A program made the position numbers and the translations under genes. 64,000 nt of DNA, from positions 806,001 to 870,000 of the forward strand of contig CAVSMF010000001.1 of assembly GCA_963728975.1 (NCBI GenBank), written 5' to 3'. Position 1 is the stretch's first letter. Each line of letters starts with the position of its first letter. This document shows, piece by piece, positions 7,142 through 15,212 of this stretch. The notes beneath the pieces were generated by a model that saw only the letters and a list, made by a program, of their open reading frames with translations, had not been told where the DNA came from and ran no database searches. This DNA is from DATFCK01 sp963728975. GTDB lineage: Bacteria > Verrucomicrobiota > Verrucomicrobiia > Chthoniobacterales > UBA10450.

Positions 7142-8044
7142 TTGTCCGTTAGGGTCAACTCGAGTCGGAATGCAGTCCTTTACCCTCCCGGCAGCCAAAG
7201 CAGCCCCCGCGAACATTTCATCGCCCAACAGCGCCTTTCCTTCGGTTCATCCGATGATTCGCCGGGGCCGCGCCGGTACCGGACCGGATGGATTTCGGAT
7301 GCGCACCTTGGTACCCGGGGAAGCAACCCCGCAGCGCTATTGGAGTTCCTGCGTGAGAACGACTTCGACACGCTCTATGTCGTGGGCGACCTGATCGACA
7401 TCTGGTCGATGCGTCGCAGCCGCTATTGGCCGCAACAACATAACGATGTCATCCAAAAAATCCTGCGCAAAGCCCGGAAAGGCACACGAATCATCTACAT
7501 TCCCGGAAATCATGATGAGATGGTGGCGGATTTCTGCGGCACTTACGGCAACATCGAGATCCGGCGGAGCGCCATTCACACGACCGCAACCGGCCAGCGC
7601 ATCCTGGTTATTCACGGACACGAGCTTGACACCGTGGTGCAGAACGTAAAGTGGCTCGCCTTCGCCGGCGACGTCGGTTATCAATTTCTGCTCTCCCTCA
7701 ATCCTCTGATAAACTTTGTCAGGCGCCGATTCGGGCTTGGTTACTGGTCGTTAAGCGCTTATGCCAAGAAGCGAGTGAAAGATGCGGTCAGTTTTATCGG
7801 GAAATTTGAGGGGGCCATTGCCCATTATGCCGAGCGCGCCCATGTCGGCGCGGTTCTGTGCGGCCATATTCACAGCGCCGCCATCCGGGAGATCGGTAAG
7901 ATCACCTATTATAACTGCGGCGACTGGGTGGAGAGCTGTACTGCGTTGGTGGAAGACCAGACCGGTTCGATCGCGATTGTGGATTACCTGCCCCGGGTCC
8001 ACCGGCTTCAACTAGCCGCCCTTCCGGAACCGCAACCGGTCTAG
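7142..8044 (+). CDS. UDP-2,3-diacylglucosamine diphosphatase-like metallophosphoesterase (LpxH-like)
   Basis: A calcineurin-like phosphoesterase of the LpxH/LpxI-substituting type, which removes UMP from UDP-diacylglucosamine in lipid A synthesis. All five metal-site motifs are present in order: ISDAHLG, VVGDLIDIW, PGNHDE, IHGHE and CGHIH. The N-terminal variant Ala in SDAHLG, usually Ile, is slightly unusual. The catalytic core starts about 50 residues after the TTG at 7142. No ATG or GTG lies in frame upstream of the core, so the true start is uncertain. It could be the TTG, or the N-terminus may have been shifted by an indel. A cytoplasmic-face membrane-associated enzyme is expected. The gene stands alone between a terminator and small genes. 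Confidence 0.75.
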   Translation: MSVRVNSSRNAVLYPPGSQSSPREHFIAQQRLSFGSSDDSPGPRRYRTGWISDAHLGTRGSNPAALLEFLRENDFDTLYVVGDLIDIWSMRRSRYWPQQHNDVIQKILRKARKGTRIIYIPGNHDEMVADFCGTYGNIEIRRSAIHTTATGQRILVIHGHELDTVVQNVKWLAFAGDVGYQFLLSLNPLINFVRRRFGLGYWSLSAYAKKRVKDAVSFIGKFEGAIAHYAERAHVGAVLCGHIHSAAIREIGKITYYNCGDWVESCTALVEDQTGSIAIVDYLPRVHRLQLAALPEPQPV

Positions 8045-8240
8045 GTTGTGAATCGTGGAGTTCCCCAATCAAACGGGCCAGTACAACCATCTTCTCCCGC
8101 AAATGCGCCAAGGGCGGCGCCGCCTTGAACATCGGCAGGGTCGCCGCCGTAGATAGTAACAGAACGCTATGGCCTTCCGGGGCGAGTCTTGGTAAATTCA
8201 ACGGCTACTTCGGCCCGGACCGCGAAAATGAGGAACGTCT

Positions 8241-8567
8241 ATGAAACTAAAAAACCTTAAAAAAAGAATCGCCCGTCTTACCGCCAGCATCGCCAAAGAC
8301 ACCAAGAAACTGGGCAAACTGCAGCGGAAATTGACCACTGCATCTCAGTCGCCGCCGGGTAAGACGAAGACGAAATCGAAAAGCAAAGCCAAAGAAAGCA
8401 AGCCGGCCCCGAGAGCAAAGCCAGCCAGACGGGCCCGAAAAAAGAAACACCGGATGAGTCCCGAAGGCAGAGCAAAGCTAAGGGCGTTGATGAACGCGCG
8501 ATGGGCGGCGAAACGCTCGGGGGCGGGCGGGGCCCAGGGTGATCAAAGCACCGGGAACCCGACCTGA
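8241..8567 (+). CDS. Small Lys/Arg-rich, probably nucleic-acid-binding protein
   Basis: A 108-residue, strongly basic protein with three parts. The first is an N-terminal amphipathic, coiled-coil-like helix (MKLKNLKKRIARLTASIAKD). The second is a low-complexity Lys/Ser/Pro/Ala linker resembling histone-H1-like tails. The third is a C-terminal MSPEGRAKLRALMNARW segment similar to the short NUMOD3-like or regulatory helices seen in bacterial DNA-binding proteins. A gaggaac Shine-Dalgarno lies 5 nt before the ATG, supporting a real gene. The composition suggests DNA or RNA compaction, but this is inference. The 8045-8240 stretch upstream shows no clear gene. It contains only an antisense frame of low credibility. 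Confidence 0.65.
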   Translation: MKLKNLKKRIARLTASIAKDTKKLGKLQRKLTTASQSPPGKTKTKSKSKAKESKPAPRAKPARRARKKKHRMSPEGRAKLRALMNARWAAKRSGAGGAQGDQSTGNPT

Positions 8568-8706
8568 GTGGCAGTCCATCGCGCTGCTTTATCTGGAGTG
8601 AAGAATTGGCCTAAGGCGGGGTCCTATGCGTTACCGGATCGTCACCGCGATTTCGTAAATTCGTAACCTGACTCCGCGCTCCGGCCGGGTTATCGAACGC
8701 TCAGCC

Positions 8707-8940
8707 ATGAGCGCGATTACGATAAAACGGAAGGTGCTTCGCCGGAGACCGGACCGGCAATCGATAATTCTCAGGTCTTTCCGTGGGATAACCAGGAGTT
8801 ATTTCACGAGCGAAAAGTATTGGGAACTGGCAGCCGAATTTGTGCTCTTCGCGATGCTCGCAGTGATCTCGGTCTGGCCGATCCTCGCCGCCGCCAGGGC
8901 GTTGACGGATTTTCTTCAACAGACGAATGCAATCAACTGA
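8707..8940 (+). CDS. Small single-pass membrane protein, unknown
   Basis: A 77-residue frame with a very basic N-terminal half (KRKVLRRRPDRQ) and one clear transmembrane helix at about residues 42-65 (LAAEFVLFAMLAVISVW and onward). The arrangement suggests an inner-membrane protein with a cytoplasmic positively charged tail. I do not recognise a family. The Shine-Dalgarno is weak. It is convergent with phoU, 70 bp away, and no functional link is visible. It may be a genuine small gene because the hydrophobic helix is well formed, but it could also be spurious. Confidence 0.4.
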   Translation: MSAITIKRKVLRRRPDRQSIILRSFRGITRSYFTSEKYWELAAEFVLFAMLAVISVWPILAAARALTDFLQQTNAIN

Positions 8941-9010
8941 CGGGCGCCGCGATCGGAATGATCATTTACGGCTCAGAGCCAGAACCCGGGCGGGGACTTC
9001 CGGGTGAGGT

Positions 9011-9697
9011 TTAACCGGCCGCAGTCAGGGATGGATGCCGGATATCTTCGGCCGCCGCGGCATACACTGCGTCCTCGGCAATGTTGGTGGCGTGATCGCC
9101 CACCCGTTCCAGACAGCGCGAGATAAAGATCAAATTAAGGTATCCCCGGAGTTGATCCGGATCCTGAGCCATCCGTTCGATAAGAGTCTGGCTTGCCGAC
9201 CGGTTCATGTCGTCGAGGTCCTTGTCCCGTGGAATTACCGCGCGCGCCAGGCCGGCGTCCTCATTCACAAACGCGTCAATACTATCCTTGAACATCGACA
9301 TGGCATGGGCCTGGATGGGTCCGATCAATTTCACTTCCGGGAGGGGCGGATGCCGGTTCAGCTTGCGGGCCCGGCGGGCGATGCTGGTCGCCTGATCGGC
9401 GATCCGCTCGATGTTGGGAGAGAGTTTCATGGCCGACACTACCCGGCGCAAGTCGGATGCAACCGGTTGAAATCGCAACAAGATATCGACCCCGTCCTTG
9501 TCGATCTGTTTTTCCAGTTGATCGATCTCTTCGTCGTCAGCAATCGCATTCGCGCAAAGATTGTCGTCTCGCTGGAGCAAGCCTTTGAATGCCCGGTCGA
9601 GGCTGCGTTCGGCCAGCCCGGCCATCATCAGCACATTGTTGCGCAGGGAACCGAGCGCCTCATCAAACGTTCCCAGAATATGTTTCGGTGCAACCAT
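9011..9697 (-). CDS. phoU: Phosphate transport system regulator PhoU
   Basis: PhoU links the PstSCAB transporter to the PhoR kinase and represses the Pho regulon when phosphate is plentiful. The protein has the two three-helix PhoU repeats. The first runs LGSLRNNVLMMAGLAERS to DEEIDQLEKQID, with the metal-binding E(D)..D acid cluster. The second runs MSMFKDSIDAF to the final ISRCLERVGDHATNIAEDAVY, which is a signature. I chose the ATG at 9697, giving 228 residues, because it lies 10 bp after pstB and has gagaaagag upstream. The longer frame from 9784 would overlap pstB. It is the last gene of the pst operon. Confidence 0.93.
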   Translation of the reverse strand: MVAPKHILGTFDEALGSLRNNVLMMAGLAERSLDRAFKGLLQRDDNLCANAIADDEEIDQLEKQIDKDGVDILLRFQPVASDLRRVVSAMKLSPNIERIADQATSIARRARKLNRHPPLPEVKLIGPIQAHAMSMFKDSIDAFVNEDAGLARAVIPRDKDLDDMNRSASQTLIERMAQDPDQLRGYLNLIFISRCLERVGDHATNIAEDAVYAAAAEDIRHPSLTAAG

Positions 9698-9707
9698 CTC
9701 TTTCTCA

Positions 9708-10547
9708 TCAACCGAACCGGCCGGTAATATAATCCTCTGTTTGTCGTTCGCTTGGATTTGTGAAGATTTTGTTGGTTGGCCCAAACTCCACCAATCGGCC
9801 CAGATAAAAGAAAGCGGTGTGATCGGAACAGCGTCCCGCCTGCTGCATGTTATGGGTCACGATTACGACCGTGTAATTGGCGCTCAATTCGTGGATCAAT
9901 CCTTCGATCTTGGCCGTGGCGATCGGATCCAGGGCGGAGGCCGGTTCGTCCATTAGCAGCACATCGGGCTCGACTGCGATGGCGCGCGCGATACAAAGCC
10001 GCTGCTGTTGCCCACCGGAAAGACTGATGCCCGGCTTGTGCAGATCATCCTTTACTTCGTCCCAGAGAGCGGCCATGCGGAGCGATTTTTCGAGCTGCTC
10101 ATGGAGTATTTTCCGGTCCCGTATCCCGTTCAGTCTCAGGCCCACCACCACGTTTTCCGCGATCGACATGGTCGGAAAGGGATTGGACTTTTGAAAAACC
10201 ATGCCGATCTGGCGCCGAACCACGGTCGGGTCAACATTCGATCGGTAAAGGTTTTCACCGTGGAAAAGCACTTGCCCTTCAATCCGGGTGTGCGGAACCA
10301 ACTCGTGCATCCGGTTCAGACATCGCAAAAAGGTGGACTTGCCGCAGCCGCTCGGTCCGATGATCGCAGTAATCGCTTTGGAGGGAATATCCAAGCTGAC
10401 CTCCGAGATCGCTTTTTTGTCCCCGTACCAAACGGACAACTCCTTGACCTGAAATTCCGACGGAGCGACAGCCTGTTCTTCCGGTTCTGTCTCCGGTTGA
10501 GAGCGCGTGCCGGCGATAGATGGCTGGGAAGGCATAGTTTCGATCAT
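9708..10547 (-). CDS. pstB: Phosphate ABC transporter ATP-binding protein PstB
   Basis: The ATPase of the high-affinity phosphate importer, on the cytoplasmic face. The core begins at about residue 33 (FQVKELSVWYGDKKAI). It shows Walker A GPSGCGKST, the PstB-typical FLRCLNRMHEL, the Q-loop FQKSNPFP, the signature LSGGQQQRL, and Walker B LLMDEPASALDP with the switch His in VTHNMQQA. The 279-residue length includes a roughly 30-residue acidic N-terminal extension beyond usual PstB. A second ATG at 10535 is an alternative start. It lies 14 bp downstream of pstA and 10 bp upstream of phoU, all in one operon. Confidence 0.96.
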   Translation of the reverse strand: MIETMPSQPSIAGTRSQPETEPEEQAVAPSEFQVKELSVWYGDKKAISEVSLDIPSKAITAIIGPSGCGKSTFLRCLNRMHELVPHTRIEGQVLFHGENLYRSNVDPTVVRRQIGMVFQKSNPFPTMSIAENVVVGLRLNGIRDRKILHEQLEKSLRMAALWDEVKDDLHKPGISLSGGQQQRLCIARAIAVEPDVLLMDEPASALDPIATAKIEGLIHELSANYTVVIVTHNMQQAGRCSDHTAFFYLGRLVEFGPTNKIFTNPSERQTEDYITGRFG

Positions 10548-10561
10548 GTTGGGACAAAATA

Positions 10562-11425
10562 CTATAAGACGCGAGCGGTGCGGCCACGAGTAAGAAAACG
10601 CACAAGAACATTAATGAAAAAAATCGTGACGACGAGGACCAAGGCGCCGGCCCAGGCTTGCCGGTGCCAGTCGTCGTAAGGCGAGATGGCGTAGGTAAAG
10701 ATCTGGAGGGGCAGGGCGGCAATCGGTTCGCTCAAATTGTGATTCCAAAAACGGTTTCCAAAAGCCGTGAAAAGCAGCGGCGCGGTTTCGCCGGCGACCC
10801 GGGCCAGCGCCAGCAAAATCCCGGTGATAATACCTTTGGAAGCGGTCTTCATCACGATCAGGGCGATCGTTTTCCACCGGCTGATTCCGAGGGCGAGAGC
10901 AGCCTCCCGATAACCATTGGGGACAAGGAGAATGACCTCTTCGGTGGTCCGCATGATAAGAGGAACCATCATGAAACCCAGAGCAAGTCCGCCGGCATAA
11001 GCGGAAAAACTTTTGAAGCGCAAGACCACCAACCCATAGACCACTACTCCCCAGATAATGGAGGGAACGCCGTTCAATACATCCGCCACAAACCGGAGCA
11101 GCCAGTTCGCCCGGACTGTTCCGTATTCGGCGAGATACACGCCCCCGAGCACACCGATAGGAATGCCAACCAGCGCGGCCAGACCGAGCAATTCGAACGA
11201 GCCCATAATGGCATTGACCATTCCGCCGCCCGGGGCCCCGACCGGTTTGGGCAACTGGGTGAAAAACGCCCAGTTCACCGACTGCGCGCCGCTCTTGAGC
11301 AGATAGAAAAATACCAGGCCAAGGGGCGCAATCACAAGCATAGCGGCCAGGAATGACAAACCGGAGGCACCCGCGCTCTTGAATTTGCGCCAGGGGTGAT
11401 TGAAGGCAGAAGTTCGTATCTTCAT
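10562..11425 (-). CDS. pstA: Phosphate ABC transporter permease PstA
   Basis: One of the two membrane subunits of the phosphate importer. The 287 residues contain six predicted helices and the binding-protein-dependent-transport EAA-like loop (YREAALALGISRWKTIALIV) around residues 168-190. That loop couples to PstB. The NGVPSIIWG segment near residue 118 and the MRTTEEVI segment are PstA-like. Its ATG overlaps the pstC stop by 4 bp (ATGA), which indicates translational coupling. Confidence 0.95.
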   Translation of the reverse strand: MKIRTSAFNHPWRKFKSAGASGLSFLAAMLVIAPLGLVFFYLLKSGAQSVNWAFFTQLPKPVGAPGGGMVNAIMGSFELLGLAALVGIPIGVLGGVYLAEYGTVRANWLLRFVADVLNGVPSIIWGVVVYGLVVLRFKSFSAYAGGLALGFMMVPLIMRTTEEVILLVPNGYREAALALGISRWKTIALIVMKTASKGIITGILLALARVAGETAPLLFTAFGNRFWNHNLSEPIAALPLQIFTYAISPYDDWHRQAWAGALVLVVTIFFINVLVRFLTRGRTARVL

Positions 11426-12411
11426 TGGACTGGACGGGATGTCATTTGCGCGCCCATGGTTCGCAGAAGCAATTGGGCCAGGAGATTCGCCACAACCGTA
11501 ATCCCGAAGAGGACAAGCCCGATTTCGAAGAGTGCCTGGAGGTAGAGATCAGTAGTTGCTTCGGTGAACTCATTCGCAATTACACTGGCCAGAGTGTAAC
11601 CCGGCTGAAAAAGCGATGCGGCAATCTGCGGGGTATTGCCGATCACCATTGTTACAGCCATGGTTTCACCCAAGGCCCGGCCGAGTCCGAGGATTACGGC
11701 TCCAAAAAGGCCTTTCCTGGCATAACTGAGAACGGCGATCCGGGTCACTTCCCAGCGCGTTGCACCGAGGGCGTAGGCGGCTTCCCGCTGGAGATTCGGA
11801 ACGCTGCGCAAAATCTCGCGCGAAACGGAAGTGATGATCGGCAAAATCATGATGGCGATAATGATTCCCCCTGCCAGCATGCTCACGCCGTAGATCGGTC
11901 CGGTGAAAAGTGAGGTCCATCCCAATGTTTTCTTTAGTATCGGAAATGGATAATCCCGCAGCCACGGAATCATGACGAAAATCCCCCACAAACCGAGAAT
12001 CACGCTCGGAATCGCGGCCAGCATTTCGATCAGGGAAACGAGCGGCTGGCGAATCCAGAGAGGTGCAAGTTCGGTCAGGTAAACCGCGGTCGCGATACTT
12101 AAGGGAACCGCAATGATCAGGGCGATCAGCGAGGAAACGACCGTTCCGTAAATGAATGGAAGCGCGCCGAACTGCTCGGCCACCGGATCCCAGGTCGAGG
12201 TGGTAAGAAAATGAAATCCGAACCGCTTGATCGAAAGGAAGGAGCCGCGCGCCAGTTGCCAGCCGACGAGGAAAACGAGAACCACCACAGCCAGCGCCAT
12301 GACGAGGGTAAGCCATTCGAATGCCTTGTCCCCGAAACGCGAGGGCGGTTTCATCCGGACCTGTCCGCGAGGAGTTGGCTCCGCCGTCGGCATCAACGCA
12401 ATAGTTGGCAC
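11422..12411 (-). CDS. pstC: Phosphate ABC transporter permease PstC
   Basis: The second membrane subunit of the Pst importer. The PstC features are the N-terminal ALAVVVLVFLVGWQLARGS helix, the soluble FLTTSTWDP.AEQFGALPF loop typical of PstC, LAAIPSVILGLWGIFV, and the EAA loop QREAAYALGATRWEV. The start is placed at GTG 12411 because a strong aggaagg lies 7 nt upstream. The frame is open for another 59 codons upstream into pstS but that part is not protein-like. The start lies 69 bp after the pstS stop, and the gene overlaps pstA by 4 bp at its end. Confidence 0.93.
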   Translation of the reverse strand: MPTIALMPTAEPTPRGQVRMKPPSRFGDKAFEWLTLVMALAVVVLVFLVGWQLARGSFLSIKRFGFHFLTTSTWDPVAEQFGALPFIYGTVVSSLIALIIAVPLSIATAVYLTELAPLWIRQPLVSLIEMLAAIPSVILGLWGIFVMIPWLRDYPFPILKKTLGWTSLFTGPIYGVSMLAGGIIIAIMILPIITSVSREILRSVPNLQREAAYALGATRWEVTRIAVLSYARKGLFGAVILGLGRALGETMAVTMVIGNTPQIAASLFQPGYTLASVIANEFTEATTDLYLQALFEIGLVLFGITVVANLLAQLLLRTMGAQMTSRPVQ

Positions 12412-12479
12412 GATTAAACCTTCCTGTTGCAAGACGGGACGGCTCGCACCCCAAACGCCCAGTGAGCCGTCTCGGCCAT

Positions 12480-13502
12480 CTACATTTTGATTTCGTCGAT
12501 TCGCTTCAGAACACGTTGTTGGAGGTTGGTCGGAAGCGGCGCGTAATCGAGGTCCTTGGCCATTTGCTCGCCCTTGGTTTCCGCCCACTTCAGAAACTCG
12601 ACGAGTTTCTTGCCCTTGGCCGGATCTTTTTGTTGTTCATAAACCAGCAGCCAGGTCGCGCCTGCAATCGGATAGGAATCGTGCCCCGGCGGATTCGTCA
12701 TTGAGAAACGGAAATCATCTGGAATCTGCGCCGTGCTCATCGCGGCGGTCACCGATTCAAGCGAAGCTTTCACGAAATTACCATCGGCGTTCTTGACATC
12801 GCCATACGGCATTTTGTTTTGGATCGCGTAAATCAATTCCACATAGCCGATTGCGCCAGGGGTTTGCTTGACCTGCCCGGACACACCTTCGTTGCCTTTG
12901 CCGCCAATGCCGGTCGGCCAATTGACCGAAGTGTTGTTTCCCACCTTCGACTTCCACTCCGGGCTTACCTTGCTCAGGTAATCCGTGAAAATGTAAGTGG
13001 TGCCGCTGCCGTCACTGCGGTGAACCACGATCATCTCCCGATCGGGCAGCTTCACCCCGGGATTGAGCGCCGCAAGTTTCGGATCATTCCACCTCTTGAT
13101 CTTGCCCAGAAAAATATCGGCGATTGTCGCGGCATCGAATTTCAAGTTCGGGCTGCCGGGCAAATTGTAGGTAATCACGTCCGCGCCCGCGACCGTTGGA
13201 ATGTGCAACAATTTTCCCGGCGCCTTAGCCAGGTTCGCGTCGCTCATCGGGCCGTCCGAAGCCCCGAAATCGACCGTTTGGGCGAGGATTTGCTTCTGAC
13301 CGCCCCCGGAACCGATCGACTGATAATTGAACCGGACCGAGGGATCGACCTTGGCATATTCGTCGAACCACTTGGAGTAGATGGGATAGGGAAAGGTTGC
13401 CCCCGCCCCGTTGATCATCATTTGCGCCGATGCCGTCGCACCCAGCCCTAATGCGAGTGATAGCCCAAGAATTTTGCCGCTGAATCTGTGGAGTCTCGTC
13501 AT
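12480..13502 (-). CDS. pstS: Periplasmic phosphate-binding protein PstS
   Basis: The periplasmic receptor of the phosphate importer. It has a signal peptide (residues 1-26, ending ATASAQ), then the diagnostic INGAGATFPYPIYSKWFDEY. It also carries the phosphate-binding IGSGGGQKQI and HRSDGSGTTYIFTDYLSKV segments. The 340-residue length and ending are normal for PstS. It is the first gene of pstSCAB-phoU and has a candidate Pho box about 50-65 bp upstream. There is no lipobox Cys, so it should be a soluble periplasmic form. Confidence 0.96.
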   Translation of the reverse strand: MTRLHRFSGKILGLSLALGLGATASAQMMINGAGATFPYPIYSKWFDEYAKVDPSVRFNYQSIGSGGGQKQILAQTVDFGASDGPMSDANLAKAPGKLLHIPTVAGADVITYNLPGSPNLKFDAATIADIFLGKIKRWNDPKLAALNPGVKLPDREMIVVHRSDGSGTTYIFTDYLSKVSPEWKSKVGNNTSVNWPTGIGGKGNEGVSGQVKQTPGAIGYVELIYAIQNKMPYGDVKNADGNFVKASLESVTAAMSTAQIPDDFRFSMTNPPGHDSYPIAGATWLLVYEQQKDPAKGKKLVEFLKWAETKGEQMAKDLDYAPLPTNLQQRVLKRIDEIKM

Positions 13503-13548
13503 GAAACGAAGGTGCCGCAGCCAGCTTTAGCAGGTCAAAGCGTTTACT

Positions 13549-13566
13549 GTTACGTTTGTGTGACAG
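13549..13566 (-). promoter_or_regulatory. Candidate Pho box upstream of pstS
   Basis: Read on the minus strand the site is CTGTCAC-acaa-ACGTAAC. These are two 7-bp half-sites with 4 bp between, the geometry of PhoB operators (consensus CTGTCAT repeated every 11 bp). The first half is a 6/7 match and the second is weaker. It lies 47-64 bp before the pstS start, in the gap shared with the divergent MFS permease gene, so PhoB could act on both. Confidence 0.5.
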
Positions 13567-13620
13567 AGCTGTTTTTTTTCGTGCGCTCGGGCCCGTTTTC
13601 GGCAAGAAATGGCCGGGTGA

Positions 13621-15180
13621 ATGCCTTCTCGCCCGGTGGCGATGTTTGCCTGCAGTTGGCGGTTGAACCGTAATCTACTTCTTATGTCGCTTGGGATCGT
13701 ATTTCTCTGCCTCTGTCTCGTTATCGGAATGTACTTCTATAACAATCCCCTCAGACACGGGCCCTGGTTCCTGAGCCGCCGCTTTATCAATTGGTTCCCG
13801 CTCGGGATGACCTACGCCTTTCTTTACATGGGGCGCTACAACCTCGCCGTGGCGAAAAATTCCTTCGGCTCGCTGATGTCGAACCAGGAGTTCGGATTGA
13901 TCTTCGCCGCCGGCACCGTCACTTACGCTCTCTCCTTTCTGGTCAACGGCCCGCTGGTCGACAAGATCGGCGGGAAACGGGGAATTTTAATCGCTGCTCT
14001 GGGGGCGGCCATCGCTAATTTGGCGATGGGATCGATCGCCTGGTTGGTGTTGACCGGTCGGCTGCACGTGCGATTGCTCGGGGTTTTTTCGGCCGCTTAC
14101 GCCATAAACATGTACTTCCAGAGCTACGGCGCGGTCTCAATCATTAAAGTCAAAGCGCATTGGTTCCACGTGCGCGAGCGCGGCGTGTTCGGCGCAATCT
14201 TCGGCACGCTGATCTCTTTCGGCGTCTATTTTGCATTCGGTTGGGGGCAGGCGGTCATCGACATGACCCGAGTCAACCTCAAGGCTGCGCCCGGCTACGT
14301 GACCAGGCTCGTTCGGGAAATGACCATGTCCCATGGCCAGACCATCGACGCCACCTGGGCGGTATTCTTTGTCCCGGCCGCCATCCTCGTCGCCTGGGCC
14401 ATTTTAGACGTCTGGCTGATCAAGGACACTCCGGAGGGCGCAGGTTTTCCGCATCTCGATACCTACGACGCTTCCTCCGGTCATATGCACGAGGAATACA
14501 CCACCGGCGATCTGTTGAAGAAGGTCTTCCTCAATCCGCTCATGTTGATGTTTGCCTTTGTCGAACTCACGGCCGGCGTGCTTCGCAACGGAATCATGCA
14601 GTGGTACACCATCTTTGCCCACGACGTGAAGCAGGTCGGCGCCGAAAGCATACTGGCTAACTGGGGATTACTGCTTTGCATTTTTGGCATTGTGGGCGGC
14701 TTCGCCGGCGGGCTTATCTCCGACAAATTTTTTCAATCCCGCCGGGGACCTCCCGCGGCCCTGTTTTGCGCGTTTATGCTGATGATGGCTGCCGTCATGG
14801 CGATGAATCTTTTCTCCATGCCTTTTGTGGTGGGAGTGGCGGCTTTGCTGATCGTCGCCGCCGTCACCGGCGTCCATTCCCTCATGTCGGGCACTGCGGC
14901 GGCAGACTTCGGCGGGCGAAAGGCCACCGCCACCTGTTCGGGCATCGTGGACGGCTTCGTTTACCTGGGCAGCGGTGTCCAATCGATCGGCGTCGGCTAT
15001 CTTGTCACCCACCAAAGCTGGCAATGGTGGCCGATTTTTCTGATGCCGTTTGCGCTGATCGGAGGATTGGTAGCCTGGCGGATCTGGCACGAATTGCCGG
15101 CCGCCACCCGCCATTACATCGATAACATCGAGCGCAAGCCGAGCTCTGCTTGGCATGCCCTTGAGACCGCCGATCGCTGA
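13621..15180 (+). CDS. MFS transporter, organophosphate:phosphate antiporter-like
   Basis: A 519-residue permease with about twelve transmembrane helices plus an extra N-terminal hydrophobic helix. It resembles the GlpT/UhpT/UhpC (OPA) group. Supporting segments are LGMTYAFLYMGRYNLAVAKNSF after helix 1, NGPLVDKIGGKRGILI as the MFS A-motif, and the long central loop carrying DTPEGAGFP, which is typical of OPA transporters. Such proteins exchange sugar- or glycerol-phosphates for inorganic phosphate. Its position between the pst operon and phoBR, divergent from pstS behind a candidate Pho box, fits a role in phosphate acquisition. The actual substrate is not known. A second ATG at 13684 would remove the first 21 residues. 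Confidence 0.8.
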   Translation: MPSRPVAMFACSWRLNRNLLLMSLGIVFLCLCLVIGMYFYNNPLRHGPWFLSRRFINWFPLGMTYAFLYMGRYNLAVAKNSFGSLMSNQEFGLIFAAGTVTYALSFLVNGPLVDKIGGKRGILIAALGAAIANLAMGSIAWLVLTGRLHVRLLGVFSAAYAINMYFQSYGAVSIIKVKAHWFHVRERGVFGAIFGTLISFGVYFAFGWGQAVIDMTRVNLKAAPGYVTRLVREMTMSHGQTIDATWAVFFVPAAILVAWAILDVWLIKDTPEGAGFPHLDTYDASSGHMHEEYTTGDLLKKVFLNPLMLMFAFVELTAGVLRNGIMQWYTIFAHDVKQVGAESILANWGLLLCIFGIVGGFAGGLISDKFFQSRRGPPAALFCAFMLMMAAVMAMNLFSMPFVVGVAALLIVAAVTGVHSLMSGTAAADFGGRKATATCSGIVDGFVYLGSGVQSIGVGYLVTHQSWQWWPIFLMPFALIGGLVAWRIWHELPAATRHYIDNIERKPSSAWHALETADR

Positions 15181-15212
15181 GAACTGAGGATCTTTTCCAA
15201 AGTAACCGCGAT

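Noticed and set aside
8052..8201. Minus-strand frame between the LpxH-like gene and the basic protein gene
   Set aside because: The first 50 residues look slightly protein-like, but it overlaps the LpxH-like gene in antisense and no start signal is visible.
11425..11913. Antisense open frames over the pst genes
   Set aside because: They mirror the codon bias of pstC/pstA and have Arg/Pro-rich, non-protein-like composition.
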